DNA of 55,150 nucleotides from Halanaerobiales bacterium. Lineage in GTDB: Bacteria; Bacillota; Halanaerobiia; Halanaerobiales; DTU029. Location of the stretch: assembly GCA_029981855.1 (NCBI GenBank), contig JARRCS010000017.1, positions 1 to 55,150 on the forward strand. The letters run 5' to 3'. Every line of letters starts with the position of its first letter. Within the stretch, counting starts at the first letter, position 1. The translations under genes were made by a program, and so were the position numbers. Positions 44,439 to 54,371 of this stretch are shown piece by piece. A model generated the notes under the pieces. It was not told where the DNA came from and made no database searches. It worked only from the letters and a program-made list of their open reading frames with translations.

Positions 44439-45461
44439 ATGAACAAAAAAGTTACTATTGTTCTGTTATCCTGTTTATTAGTTTTTGCTTTATCTCTTTC
44501 TGTATTGGCGGAAGACAAAGTATATAATCTGAAGTTTGCAACGGCTGCAACACCTACCCAGCCTCAGACTAAGGCCTTAATGAAGTTTGCTGAGGTAATT
44601 AAAGAGCTATCCAACGGGAAGATCAATGTTAAGGTTTATCATTCCGGACAACTGGGCGATCAAAAGACCATGGTTCTGGGCACAATGCGCGGCGATATTG
44701 ATATGTGTGATGCCTCGCCTACCTGGTTTTCTGACCTGGCTCCCTATCCGGAGATCAGCGTTCTGGAAGCAGCCTATGCCTATAAAAATTTAAATCATCT
44801 TTATCAGGTTGTCAACGGTCCGATTGGAAAAGCCTACTGGGAAGAACTGAGAAAGAGGACCGGTCTGGTTGTATTGGATACGTGGTATCTTGGTACTAGA
44901 GAGCTTAACTTAAAGGAGAGTGTAGGTGAGGTCAGGAAACCTGAAGACCTCAAAGGTGTTAAACTGAGAATGCCCGGTTCCGAAGCCTGGATGGATGTTG
45001 GGCGTGCACTCGGTGCCCAGCCGACTCCCTTAGGATTTAATGAGGTTTATATGGGCTTAAAGACCGGAACTATTGAGGGACAGGATAATCCGTTACCTAC
45101 CGATTATGCCAATAAGTTCTATGAAGTAACCCATTATATCGTTCTGACCGACCATCAGATGACCATCATTAATCCGACCATTAATGAAAAGGTCTGGAAC
45201 AGTATGCCTGAAAATTATAAAGTCTATATGAAGAAGGCCCTGGAAGTTGCCAGAAATTATAACAATATGCTGGTTCTGGAACAAGAAGCAAACCTCCTTT
45301 CCAAGTTCGTTAATGAATTTGGTATGGAGGTAGTTATTCCGGATAAAGAGGCCTTCATGAAGAGTGCTAAGGAATATTATAAGAAGAACGAAGATATCTG
45401 GGGCGAAGGTGTCTACGAGAAGATTCAGAATGTAGCTAATGACCTTTATGAGGCTAAATAG
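44439..45461 (+). CDS. dctP: TRAP transporter, substrate-binding protein
   Basis: An extracytoplasmic solute receptor of 340 aa. The signal peptide ends near residue 24 (SVLAE). The body has KFATAATPTQPQTKAL, GVKLRMPGSEAWMDVGRALGAQPTPL (binding Arg in LRMP) and MGLKTGTIEGQDNP, all typical of DctP proteins, where the conserved Arg grips the ligand's carboxylate. The ligand is therefore probably an organic or sugar acid. A perfect 18-base hairpin separates it from dctQ. Confidence 0.94.
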   Translation: MNKKVTIVLLSCLLVFALSLSVLAEDKVYNLKFATAATPTQPQTKALMKFAEVIKELSNGKINVKVYHSGQLGDQKTMVLGTMRGDIDMCDASPTWFSDLAPYPEISVLEAAYAYKNLNHLYQVVNGPIGKAYWEELRKRTGLVVLDTWYLGTRELNLKESVGEVRKPEDLKGVKLRMPGSEAWMDVGRALGAQPTPLGFNEVYMGLKTGTIEGQDNPLPTDYANKFYEVTHYIVLTDHQMTIINPTINEKVWNSMPENYKVYMKKALEVARNYNNMLVLEQEANLLSKFVNEFGMEVVIPDKEAFMKSAKEYYKKNEDIWGEGVYEKIQNVANDLYEAK

Positions 45462-45472
45462 CTATTGAATTA

Positions 45473-45512
45473 AAGATCAATGTACAGGCCAGTTGGCCTG
45501 TACATTGATCTT
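45473..45512 (+). terminator. Perfect 18-base hairpin between dctP and dctQ
   Basis: AAGATCAATGTACAGGCC (45473-45490) and its exact reverse complement (45495-45512) around AGTT. No T run follows, so it is more likely a message stabiliser or attenuator that raises receptor over permease levels. Confidence 0.7.
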
Positions 45513-45568
45513 AGTATTAAGGCTGAAGGTTATTTTGTACAAAACTATTTTGTCAGAGGTGTTATCTT

Positions 45569-46069
45569 ATGGTCAAAAAGATTTACCGGCTACTTATATA
45601 TATAATTGAGGAATTAATACCAATTATAACCCTGGCTTTAACCGTTGTCGCGTTGATTATCCAGGTTTTCTTTCGGTATGTGTTAAATATTTCTCTGGAG
45701 TGGCCCTTTGAGTTATCGATCTATGCCTTTGTCTGGACCCTTTATTTAGGTGCTGCCTATGCTAGAAGAGAAGGAAAACATGTCAAACTTGATATTATAT
45801 ATAATAGATTGTCACCCAGGGTACAGGCATTTTTCAATTTAATCTTTAATATTATCACAACCTGGATCTTTCTGATTATACTTTATCCCGTCTGGAATTA
45901 TCTTCTCTTTACTTATCGAATTAAGACCGTTGCCCTTAAGTTGCCCTGGACATATGTTTTTATGGTCTTTCCAATTTTTCTGGTCTTAACAATCATTCAT
46001 AATATTAAATTTGTCTATGATGACATCCTGTTCTTAATCGGTAAGAAGAAAAAAGAGGGAGGAATATAG
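45569..46069 (+). CDS. dctQ: TRAP transporter, small membrane subunit
   Basis: A 166-residue protein with four membrane helices; RYVLNISLEWPFELSIYAFV and YARREGKHVKLD are the DctQ hallmarks. It supports the large subunit. The ribosome-binding site is weak (GAGGTG), which fits lower synthesis than the receptor. The stop codon abuts the dctM start. Confidence 0.92.
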   Translation: MVKKIYRLLIYIIEELIPIITLALTVVALIIQVFFRYVLNISLEWPFELSIYAFVWTLYLGAAYARREGKHVKLDIIYNRLSPRVQAFFNLIFNIITTWIFLIILYPVWNYLLFTYRIKTVALKLPWTYVFMVFPIFLVLTIIHNIKFVYDDILFLIGKKKKEGGI

Positions 46070-47359
46070 ATGGCACTAACTGTCTGGGTCCTTTTATTTT
46101 TGGCAATGTTTTTACTGGGCTATCCGATAGCCTTTGGAATTTCTGTTAGCTCTATGGCCTATATTATTTTAGCAGGCATTAATCCTGCAGTTATTCTAGA
46201 TCATATGGTGATAAAATTTGAGAATCAGTTTGTTCTGCTTGCCGTTCCCCTCTTTATCCTGGCAGCCAGGATAATGAATGAAGGAATGATTACCGAAAGA
46301 ATTTTTAACTTTGCCAACAGGCTCGTTGGCTCCCTTAGGGGAGGTATGGCCCATGTTAATGTGGTGGCATCAGTCATTTTTTCCGGTATGACCGGTTCAG
46401 CAGTTGCCGATGCCTCCGGCCTGGGATTACTGGAGTTAAAAGCAATGGATGATGCCGGTTTTGATAAACCCTTCAGCTGTGCTGTTACATCGGCCTCGGC
46501 AACCATAGGTCCGATAATCCCCCCCAGTATTCCGATGGTAATCTATTCAATGCTATCCGGTGCCTCGATCGGTTATCTCTTTATCGGGGGAGTTATACCG
46601 GGGATTTTACTGGCTCTATTTATGATGGGGTATATAATGTATAAATCGGCTAAACGCAACTATCCCAAGGGAGATACCTTTAGCTTTTCATTACTAGTCC
46701 AATCCTTCTTTAAAGCCTTTTTCCCGCTTTTAACACCGGTTATCCTCTTATCAGGTATTTACAGCGGTGCCTTTACCCCGACAGAGGCTGCTGCTGTAGC
46801 TGTTTTATATGCTATTATATTATCGGTTCTCGGTTACCGGATAATAGGTCTAAAAAAGCTATTCAATATTTTTAAAGATGTTGCACTTAGTACCGGTTAT
46901 ATCTCCTTTATTGTTGGCTCAGCCTTTCTCTTTAGCTATGTAGTGGCCAGAGAACAGCTGCCGATGTATGTAACCGATTTTATTATGAATTCAGGTTTTA
47001 TCTCCAATAGCTTTATCTTCCTATTGATCATAAATATCTTCTTTTTAATCCTGGGTTGTGTACTGGACCCAACTGTTGCTCTGCTGATTGTTTTACCGAT
47101 TATTTTACCGCTCTTAAATACCTTTAATATCGATTTGGTACACTTTGGTGTCATCATCGTACTTAATTTGATGATCGGTCTTTCAACTCCGCCCTATGGA
47201 GTTAATCTCTTTGTGGTCAGCGGACTGGCCGGGGTTTCACTCAGCAAAATTATTAAAGAGATCTGGCCTTTTATTGGTATTCTGGTCTTGGTATTATTGC
47301 TCTGTACTTATATACCTGATCTTGTTCTCTTTTTACCTAAATTACTTGGATATATGTAG
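46070..47359 (+). CDS. dctM: TRAP transporter, large membrane subunit
   Basis: The sodium-driven transport subunit, 429 aa and about 12 helices. Hallmarks are AVPLFILAARIMNEG, VIFSGMTGSAVADASGLG, SATIGPIIPPSIPMVIY and LMIGLSTPPYGVNLF. AGGGAGGAATAT lies inside the end of dctQ. The substrate is set by DctP. Confidence 0.94.
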   Translation: MALTVWVLLFLAMFLLGYPIAFGISVSSMAYIILAGINPAVILDHMVIKFENQFVLLAVPLFILAARIMNEGMITERIFNFANRLVGSLRGGMAHVNVVASVIFSGMTGSAVADASGLGLLELKAMDDAGFDKPFSCAVTSASATIGPIIPPSIPMVIYSMLSGASIGYLFIGGVIPGILLALFMMGYIMYKSAKRNYPKGDTFSFSLLVQSFFKAFFPLLTPVILLSGIYSGAFTPTEAAAVAVLYAIILSVLGYRIIGLKKLFNIFKDVALSTGYISFIVGSAFLFSYVVAREQLPMYVTDFIMNSGFISNSFIFLLIINIFFLILGCVLDPTVALLIVLPIILPLLNTFNIDLVHFGVIIVLNLMIGLSTPPYGVNLFVVSGLAGVSLSKIIKEIWPFIGILVLVLLLCTYIPDLVLFLPKLLGYM

Positions 47360-47375
47360 AGTAGGGGGTTTTTAA

Positions 47376-48296
47376 ATGACGAGAATTGAAGGGATAGCTA
47401 CTGCCTTAATAACACCCTTTACAGAGGAAGGGCAAATTGATAGGGAAGCTTTAAAGAAACACTGTAACTTTCTGATTGAGGCAGGTGTAAATTCACTATA
47501 TATACTGGGGACGACCGGGGAGGTATTTTTGATGAATTCCCGGGAGCGAAAACTTGTTGCAGAATTGGTGGTAGAGTATGTGGCTGGCAGGGTACCGGTC
47601 TTCGTTCAGATTGGTTCCATGCCCACCGCTGAAGCCTGTGAACTGGCTGTACATGCTAAGGAGATTGGTGTAGCAGGGGTTGGGGCGATCACACCTTATT
47701 ATTTTAATGCCTCTCAGATGGAGATGAAGCAGTATTATTTAGAAATAGCAGATGTACTTGGTGATAATTTTCCCCTCTATCTGTATAACTTACCGGCCTG
47801 TACTGGAAATGACCTGCTGCCGGAAACGGTAGCGGAGCTGGCAGAGGTACCGAATATCGTTGGGATAAAAAACAGCATGGAGGATATGAGAAGGTTATGC
47901 AGGCTGATTGATGAAACCCCTGCAGATTTTGATGTTATTCAGGGTTGTGATACCCTGTTGATGCCCGGATTAATTTACGGTGCCAGGGGGTCTGTCTCCG
48001 GGAATTCCAATGTTTTCCCGGAGTTGTTTGTTGGTTTGTACCGGGCGGTTCAGGAAAAGAATTATGAGAAGGCTAAGGGTCTGCAGCTTTTGATTAATAA
48101 GGTTGCTAGAATCTTAAAGAACGGCGCCCATCTGGCCTATTTTAAAAAGGCTCTGGAGTACAGGAATTTCAAACCCTCCTTTACCAGGAAGCCCTTGCTG
48201 GATATAACAGAGCAGGAGGCGGAAATATTGCAAAGAGAAATAAGTCATTTTATCAAATACGACCTAGAGCCTATAGCAGATACATTAAGAGAGTGA
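47376..48296 (+). CDS. DapA/NanA-family aldolase or lyase
   Basis: A class I (Schiff-base) TIM-barrel enzyme of 306 aa. It has GTTGEVFLMN (about 47-56), the Tyr in YLYNLPACTGNDL (about 135-147) and the Schiff-base Lys in VGIKNSMEDM near 167. The dihydrodipicolinate-synthase residues are not obviously complete, and its place after a TRAP transporter points to breakdown of a sugar acid or related keto acid, not lysine synthesis. The gene starts 16 bases after dctM. Confidence 0.85.
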   Translation: MTRIEGIATALITPFTEEGQIDREALKKHCNFLIEAGVNSLYILGTTGEVFLMNSRERKLVAELVVEYVAGRVPVFVQIGSMPTAEACELAVHAKEIGVAGVGAITPYYFNASQMEMKQYYLEIADVLGDNFPLYLYNLPACTGNDLLPETVAELAEVPNIVGIKNSMEDMRRLCRLIDETPADFDVIQGCDTLLMPGLIYGARGSVSGNSNVFPELFVGLYRAVQEKNYEKAKGLQLLINKVARILKNGAHLAYFKKALEYRNFKPSFTRKPLLDITEQEAEILQREISHFIKYDLEPIADTLRE

Positions 48297-48338
48297 AATT
48301 TAAATTAGTTATACTGGATAGTGAAGGAGAGGTAATAA

Positions 48339-49430
48339 ATGGCCGTCTTACAATTAAGAAACCATATTCCAATCGGTGGTCCGGCCAGACGGGAGCCGGC
48401 AGATGGCTCTGAATCGGATATGAGGGTTTCTCTGGGTTTTGTCCCGGCCTGGTATCACAAAAGATGCGGTGTTAATTTCTCGGAAAAATGGCATAAAGAT
48501 CCCTATTATCGCTATCAAAGCCTGGTAAAGATGAAAAGGGAGCTCTGCAGGGCTTTCCCGGAGGTTTCCTACTGGGAGGAAGATAATGAGGAGGATTTAG
48601 CTACTATCTCTGGTTGTTACGGAGCCTATGTTATTCCCTCTGTCTTCGGTTTTACACTCAGTTATGCAAAAGACCGCTGGCCGGTTATAGATAAGAGAAA
48701 TCAGAAACTTTCGGTTAAGGAGATTGAAAAACTGGAGGTTGATGAACTTCTTTCCGGCCCTTTTGTGGCAGAATTATTTGAGCAGATGGAGATAATTGAA
48801 TCTGAATGGGGGAAAATACACGGTTATTTAAACTGGCAGGGTGTTCTTAATAATGCTTTTACCTTAAGGGGCCAGGAGATTTTTATGGATATGATCGATA
48901 AACCGGAACTGGTTCATTACTTTTTCTCGATTATTACCGGGGTAATGATTGGACTGGCTCAGAAGGTACAGGCCAGACAGAGAGAATCGGGTTTTTATAT
49001 TGATCAATTATCTGTTAGTAACTGTACAATCAATATGATATCTCCGGAGAATTATAAAGAGTTTGTCTTTCCCTATGATAAAAAGATTGCCGAGAGCTTT
49101 GAACGTTTCGGTGTTCATACCTGTAACTGGGATGCTACTCCTTATTTGGAGGCGATACGGGAATTACCTAAAGTAGGGTATCTTGATATGGGGATAATGT
49201 CCAATTTAGAGAAAGCAAAAGAGATGTTTCCAGAAACCAGGAGGGCCGTACTCTATTCCCCTGTGCGGCTAGAGGATGCAACTTTTGAGGGATTGAGAAG
49301 AGATATGGAGAAAATTTATCATGATTACTCCCCCTGTGATGTAGTCATGGCAGATATCGAACAGACAACTCCTGATGAAAGGGTCAGGGAGTTACTGAAG
49401 ATATGCCATGAACTGGAGGAAAGAAATTAA
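48339..49430 (+). CDS. URO-D-like methyltransferase-family protein
   Basis: A 363-residue protein of the uroporphyrinogen decarboxylase superfamily (PF01208 type), which also includes corrinoid methyltransferases. Visible features are SLGFVPAWYHKRCGVNFSEK, DQLSVSNCTINMISPENYKEF and GVHTCNWDATPYL; the His-x-Cys of the last is a metal-binding position in methyltransferase members. Key uroporphyrinogen residues are not seen, so haem synthesis is unlikely. It follows the aldolase gene by 43 bases behind GGAGAGGT. It is probably part of catabolism of the TRAP-imported compound; the reaction is not known to me. Confidence 0.75.
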   Translation: MAVLQLRNHIPIGGPARREPADGSESDMRVSLGFVPAWYHKRCGVNFSEKWHKDPYYRYQSLVKMKRELCRAFPEVSYWEEDNEEDLATISGCYGAYVIPSVFGFTLSYAKDRWPVIDKRNQKLSVKEIEKLEVDELLSGPFVAELFEQMEIIESEWGKIHGYLNWQGVLNNAFTLRGQEIFMDMIDKPELVHYFFSIITGVMIGLAQKVQARQRESGFYIDQLSVSNCTINMISPENYKEFVFPYDKKIAESFERFGVHTCNWDATPYLEAIRELPKVGYLDMGIMSNLEKAKEMFPETRRAVLYSPVRLEDATFEGLRRDMEKIYHDYSPCDVVMADIEQTTPDERVRELLKICHELEERN

Positions 49431-49594
49431 AACACTGGGGAAAGATTTTCGCTTAGAGGAGATCAATGATATCAACATTTAAAAAATAGTAAGGGGAATA
49501 GTAAAAGAAAAAAAGGAATAACAGTTATTGTTGAAGAAATTTATATATGAAAGAGCCTACTCAGGATAATTAATTATAGGAAGGAAGTCTGCCG

Positions 49595-50047
49595 ATGAGG
49601 ATAGAGAAGAATACCTCTTCCCGGGTCAGTAATCTAACGGTAGACGGTAAAACGGACAGAAAAACCAAAGGGGCTGCCGGGGCCGACTTTAAGGAACAGC
49701 TGGCTGAGATAAACCGGCAGGAGATGAAGGAGAGGCTGGATAAATTACTGGTCTTAATTGATGAGCAGGGAAGGAAAATGAAGCAATCTCTGGATAAAAA
49801 GGACCTGCTGGAATATAAGAAAAGGGTGAAGGAGTTTTTAAAGATAATCCAGGAGGAGTTTGCCCGGGCTAAACAATCTTTTAGCTGGGACTCGAAGGGT
49901 AACTTAAAGACCTATACCATCATTGAAAAGGTTGATGAAAATCTGAACATATTACATAAGCTATTTATGGAAGAACAGGCAGATGTCCTGGAGGTCTTAA
50001 AGAGGATTGATGAGATCAGGGGGCTTTTGCTCGACCTGTATATTTGA
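49595..50047 (+). CDS. YaaR-family (DUF327) protein
   Basis: A 150-residue, highly charged helical protein. The family features are DFKEQLAEINRQEMKERLD, DLLEYKKRVKEFLKI and KLFMEEQADVLEVLKRIDEIRG. YaaR is conserved in Bacillota but its role is unknown. GGAAGGAAG precedes the ATG. It is usually near dnaX/tmk/holB genes; here it faces rnjA tail to tail. No hairpin terminator is visible in 50048-50151. Confidence 0.82.
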   Translation: MRIEKNTSSRVSNLTVDGKTDRKTKGAAGADFKEQLAEINRQEMKERLDKLLVLIDEQGRKMKQSLDKKDLLEYKKRVKEFLKIIQEEFARAKQSFSWDSKGNLKTYTIIEKVDENLNILHKLFMEEQADVLEVLKRIDEIRGLLLDLYI

Positions 50048-50151
50048 TTCCTGAGGACACTTTATTGTTACCCTAAGGTTGTACCGCCCGGTTTAGCGAT
50101 TAATTAGAGGGCTGTTAATTTAATCTATCAATCCTTAATTTCTTAATCTAT

Positions 50152-51828
50152 CTAGTCCTTAATCTCAATAATTACCGGCAGGATAAGCGGGGTGCGGTTG
50201 GCCTGCTTATAGAAATATTCATTTAAGACATCGATTATCTTTTTTTTGACCAGTGACCAGTCACTAATTCTCTTTTTACTGATCTCCTGTAAGGTCCTAG
50301 CCACCTTTCTTCTAGCCTGTTCCAGAAAGTTTTCCGATTCCTTATTATAGACAAATCCCCGGGAGATAATGGTGGGGCTGCCTAAGAACTCACCCTCTCT
50401 ATTTACCGGGATGATAATATTAACAAAACCATTTTGAGCTAACCTCTTACGGTCATTGAGGACTATCTCGCCGGTATCACTGATCTGGTTTCCTTCAATA
50501 TAAATCTCTCCTGCCTTAATCTTTTCTGTAATCTTAGCACTATCGGCTGTAAGCTCCAGCCTGTCACCGTTTTCCGCGATAAAGATATTCTGGACGGGAA
50601 CCCCTACATGCCTGCCCAGCTGAGCATGGTGATAAAGATGACGAAACTCACCGTGGACCGGTATTAAAAACTTAGGCCGGGTGAGATTTATCATCATCTT
50701 TATCTCTTCCTGGCAGGCATGACCGGAGGCATGGAGGTCCAGCATTCCATCATAAATAACCCTGGCCCCGCGGCTATAGAGCAGATTGATCGTCTCTCCG
50801 ATGGCCCTCTCATTACCGGGGATGGGGCTTGAAGATAAATATACAGTATCACCGGGAATAATAGATATATTTCTGTGCTCACCCCTGGCCATTCTGGTCA
50901 GGGAGGCCTCATATTCTCCCTGGCTGCCGGTCATTAGGAGGATAACCTTGCCGGGATCGAGATTTTTGGCCTCATCCAGGGTAATCAACATTCCCTTAGG
51001 TATATCGATATAACCAAGCTGAGAGGCAATCTTAATCGTATTGGCCATACTATAGCCGCTGACTGCCAGCTGCCGGCTGCTCTTGTATCCGGCATTAATG
51101 ATCTGCTGGATTCTGTCGATATTGCTGGAAAAGGTGGCAATAATAATCCTTTCTTTAATTAAACGGAAACTGTCCTCCAGGTTCTGGGCAACCACCCTTT
51201 CTGACAGGGTATGGCCCTCCCGCTCTGAATTGGTACTGTCGCCCAGCAGGGCCAGAACCCCCTTCTTGCCCCAGTCGGCCAGTTTCTGGTAATCCGTCTG
51301 GGGGTTATTGATCGGTGTTTGATCAAATTTATAATCGCCAGTATAGACAATTAAGCCGGCCGGGGTATGAATTCCCATAGCTACGGAGGCGGGGATACTA
51401 TGGTTGACATGGCAGAACTCTATGGTAAAGGAGCCAAGCTTTAGACCCCTGGCATTTTTACTTGAACCGATAACATTGAGGTCTGCTTTATCGAGTAGAC
51501 CGGTGTCTTTAAGCCTGTTTTCGATTAAACCCATGGTCAGATCGGTGCCATAAAGTGGCGGATTAAGTAATTCCAGAAGATAGGGAATGGCGCCGATATG
51601 GTCTTCATGACCGTGAGAGAAGATAATTCCCCTGATCTTCTCCCTTCTTTCCAGGAGATATGAGATATCCGGTATAATCAGCTCGACACCATATTTATCA
51701 TCATCAGGGAACAATATCCCGGCATCTAAGATGATAATATCCTCTTCGTCCTCAATTATGATCATATTCTTACCTACCTCACCTCTACCCCCCAGTGAGA
51801 TAACAGAAACCTTCTCTTTATCAGCCAT
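50152..51828 (-). CDS. rnjA: Ribonuclease J
   Basis: A metallo-beta-lactamase/beta-CASP ribonuclease of 558 aa that degrades and processes RNA from 5' ends and internally. The zinc motif is SHGHEDHIGAIPYLL (about 73-87), with CHVNHSIP and YTGDYKFD further on and a beta-CASP motif ending PVHGEFRHLYHHA. The length matches RNase J1/J2. ATGGAGGCAAG on the reverse strand provides its ribosome-binding site. There is only one copy in this window. Confidence 0.95.
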   Translation of the reverse strand: MADKEKVSVISLGGRGEVGKNMIIIEDEEDIIILDAGILFPDDDKYGVELIIPDISYLLERREKIRGIIFSHGHEDHIGAIPYLLELLNPPLYGTDLTMGLIENRLKDTGLLDKADLNVIGSSKNARGLKLGSFTIEFCHVNHSIPASVAMGIHTPAGLIVYTGDYKFDQTPINNPQTDYQKLADWGKKGVLALLGDSTNSEREGHTLSERVVAQNLEDSFRLIKERIIIATFSSNIDRIQQIINAGYKSSRQLAVSGYSMANTIKIASQLGYIDIPKGMLITLDEAKNLDPGKVILLMTGSQGEYEASLTRMARGEHRNISIIPGDTVYLSSSPIPGNERAIGETINLLYSRGARVIYDGMLDLHASGHACQEEIKMMINLTRPKFLIPVHGEFRHLYHHAQLGRHVGVPVQNIFIAENGDRLELTADSAKITEKIKAGEIYIEGNQISDTGEIVLNDRKRLAQNGFVNIIIPVNREGEFLGSPTIISRGFVYNKESENFLEQARRKVARTLQEISKKRISDWSLVKKKIIDVLNEYFYKQANRTPLILPVIIEIKD

Positions 51829-52028
51829 AATCTTGCCTCCATAATCTTGAATGAAAAGCTATTATTAAAGGGATATGACAAAAAACAAACCGGCCTCCGG
51901 CAATAATCATTAATAAGCTAAATTTGTTGATAGATGGCAAATTATCTACAGGTATATAATTTACTATCTATTTAAGAAAACGTTAGATGATAACGGAGTA
52001 ATCTATATTATTATATTCATTTTCCGGT

Positions 52029-52060
52029 CAATTAATTAATGCTCCTGCCAATTAATTAAT
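52029..52060 (+). repeat. Direct repeat upstream of the amidase gene
   Basis: CAATTAATTAAT occurs at 52029-52040 and 52049-52060, exactly 20 bases apart, close to two helix turns. It lies in the divergent gap between rnjA and the amidase gene, where no clear promoter could be assigned. Confidence 0.45.
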
Positions 52061-52130
52061 AAATAAAGCAGGAAATAAGAAATATTTCAAGAAATATATA
52101 TTATATTGTTGAAGGATAGGAGTGAAATTG

Positions 52131-54371
52131 ATGCCGAAGAGACTGGCCACTATCTTAATTATATTTTTATTTTATACTCTAATATTACCCTTTTCCCTGG
52201 TGGCCCAGGGGAATATTCAGATCTATATTAATGGTCAGGATTTAACGGAGGAACTGGATCCCCTGAGTAAGAATGGCCAGTTACTGGTTAATGCCCGTCC
52301 CCTGGCAGAAAACCTCCAGGCCGAGCTCAAATGGTATCAGGCGATCAAGACTCTGACCTTGAGCAAGGAAAAGGTTACAATTAAGATGATGGTCAATAAT
52401 CCCTATATTCAGGTTAACAATAAAACCTTTAAAACCGATGGCGGACTAATTATTAAGGACGGTCACAGCTATATTCCCCTGCGGGAGATAGCAGGGGCCT
52501 TCGGTTACCTGTTTCAGAAAAAAGAAGACTCGATTTACATATTTAAACCCGAATCAATCGTGAAAGGGATTAGCTGGCAGAAGGAAGGGCAGCAGCTCCT
52601 GCTGGAGATGGATAAACTGGCTCCCTACCGGATACGCAAGACCGGTGATCCCAAAAGGCTGATTGTGGAGATCGATAAAGCCTCCCTGGCCGAGGATTTC
52701 AGTGATGGCCTCTCCAATAAGAATTTCTACCTGAAGATAAATAAGGCCGAAAAGATGGCCCGTTTACAGCTGGTTATCATCAGCAAATACCCGATCCCCT
52801 TCCAGCTGGATAAGGGGGTAGAGGAAGATGGTAATAATCTGATTATCAATTTCCTGCCCCAGATCATGGCTATTAACTGGCAGAACGAGCAGTTGGAGAT
52901 CAGGGCCAACGGGGAGATGAAAAAGCCCGAGGTTTCTTTACTGGATAATCCTAGAAGGCTGGTTATTGATATCCCGGAAATGATGCTCAATAAGTTTGAT
53001 CTAAATCTTCCCGCTAATGAATATATTAAGGATATCAGGGTCAGTCAGTTTAAATATGACCCGGTGATTTTAAGGGTAGTTGTCGAACTGAAGGAAGGTC
53101 GTTACCTCTATCCGGCAAGGGGAGAACGGGCCGATAGGCTGATTTTAAAACCCAGCAGGATAACCAGGGTTAAGGATCTTAGCTGTAATGGTAACATCAT
53201 CAGTTTCAAAACAGATAGAGCGATCAATCCGGATTTCTTTACCCTTAAGGACCCTGCCAGGTTAGTAATCAATCTCCTGAATACCGTCAGAGATGATAAT
53301 ATGCCGGATAAGTTAGAAGTAGAGGGTGATCTTGTAAAAAGAATCAGGACGGCCCGTTTTAATGAAGAGACGGTGAGGATTGTAGCGGATCTAACTAAAT
53401 TAACAGGCTACAGATGGCGGGAAGAAGAGTTGCCCGGTGGTGGTTATAAGTATATAATAGATTTAAAGAATACTATAGATGGGATCAGCCTGGCTGATTC
53501 CGGGCAAAAGACCGATATAAATATCTCTTTTAGCGGTCAGGCAGAGTATGAGGTCAAGAAGTTTTCCTATCCGGATAGGCTGGTAGTAGATGTTAAGGGA
53601 TTGGCTAATAATATAGATGAGGAGAATCTGCCCGAGCCTGTGGGACTTATTAAGGAGATTAGGGTAAACCAGTTTAGTAATGAACCAAAGATTGTCAGGT
53701 TTGTTTTTGAACTTAAGAATTATTACGGTCATGTGCTATACTCCTCTAATCCCGATAATTCGGTTAATATCGGACTTGCAAAAGCTAAGGACCGGAAGAT
53801 AGAGGATGTTATCGTAATCGACCCCGGTCATGGAGGGTTTGACCCCGGGGCAGTCGGTCCCTCCGGGTTATATGAAAAAGATGTTAACCTGGATATAGCT
53901 CTCAGGGTTGATGACCTACTCCAGAGAGCCGGTTATAATGTCTTACTGACCAGGGATGATGATCGTTTTATCTCCTTAAAGGAGAGGGTCACCAGGGCTA
54001 ATGAGGCTGAGGCTCGCCTTTTTGTCAGTATTCATATCAATGCCTCCAGTGAGGCCTACTCGGAAGGTACAGAAACCTTCCTGGCACCGGAAAAGGCCGC
54101 CAACAGTACCTTGTTGGCAACCCTTTTACAGGAGGAACTGGTCAAAAGCCTAAAGAGGGTTGATCGGGGGGTTAAGAAAGAGAATCTCTATGTGATTAAA
54201 TATACTACAATGCCTGCTGCCCTGGTGGAGGTAGCCTTTATTTCCAATCCCCATGAAGAGACATTACTGAGGAATGACCTTTTTAAAGACAAGGTAGCTG
54301 GGGCTATTGTTAGAGGAATAACCAGATATCTGGAAAAAATCGAACGAGGAGATGAAGGGGCTAATGATTAA
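52131..54371 (+). CDS. N-acetylmuramoyl-L-alanine amidase with AMIN domains
   Basis: A secreted cell-wall hydrolase, 746 aa. The signal peptide is about 1-26. Residues 27-145 are a copper-amine-oxidase-N-like wall-associated domain (IYINGQDLTEEL, GLIIKDGHSYIPLREIAG). Several AMIN repeats (about 150-545) follow, which target peptidoglycan. The C-terminal Amidase_3 domain has the zinc residues in VIDPGHGGFDPGAVGPSG and SIHINA, and Glu in PAALVEVAFISNP. The start is ATG 52131, 6 bases after ATAGGAGTGA, rather than GTG 52122. It could act in cell separation, spore maturation or cortex work. Confidence 0.92.
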   Translation: MPKRLATILIIFLFYTLILPFSLVAQGNIQIYINGQDLTEELDPLSKNGQLLVNARPLAENLQAELKWYQAIKTLTLSKEKVTIKMMVNNPYIQVNNKTFKTDGGLIIKDGHSYIPLREIAGAFGYLFQKKEDSIYIFKPESIVKGISWQKEGQQLLLEMDKLAPYRIRKTGDPKRLIVEIDKASLAEDFSDGLSNKNFYLKINKAEKMARLQLVIISKYPIPFQLDKGVEEDGNNLIINFLPQIMAINWQNEQLEIRANGEMKKPEVSLLDNPRRLVIDIPEMMLNKFDLNLPANEYIKDIRVSQFKYDPVILRVVVELKEGRYLYPARGERADRLILKPSRITRVKDLSCNGNIISFKTDRAINPDFFTLKDPARLVINLLNTVRDDNMPDKLEVEGDLVKRIRTARFNEETVRIVADLTKLTGYRWREEELPGGGYKYIIDLKNTIDGISLADSGQKTDINISFSGQAEYEVKKFSYPDRLVVDVKGLANNIDEENLPEPVGLIKEIRVNQFSNEPKIVRFVFELKNYYGHVLYSSNPDNSVNIGLAKAKDRKIEDVIVIDPGHGGFDPGAVGPSGLYEKDVNLDIALRVDDLLQRAGYNVLLTRDDDRFISLKERVTRANEAEARLFVSIHINASSEAYSEGTETFLAPEKAANSTLLATLLQEELVKSLKRVDRGVKKENLYVIKYTTMPAALVEVAFISNPHEETLLRNDLFKDKVAGAIVRGITRYLEKIERGDEGAND

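Noticed and set aside
48339..49430. Uroporphyrinogen decarboxylase (hemE)
   Set aside because: The conserved uroporphyrinogen-binding N-terminal motif is missing and the neighbours are a TRAP transporter and an aldolase.
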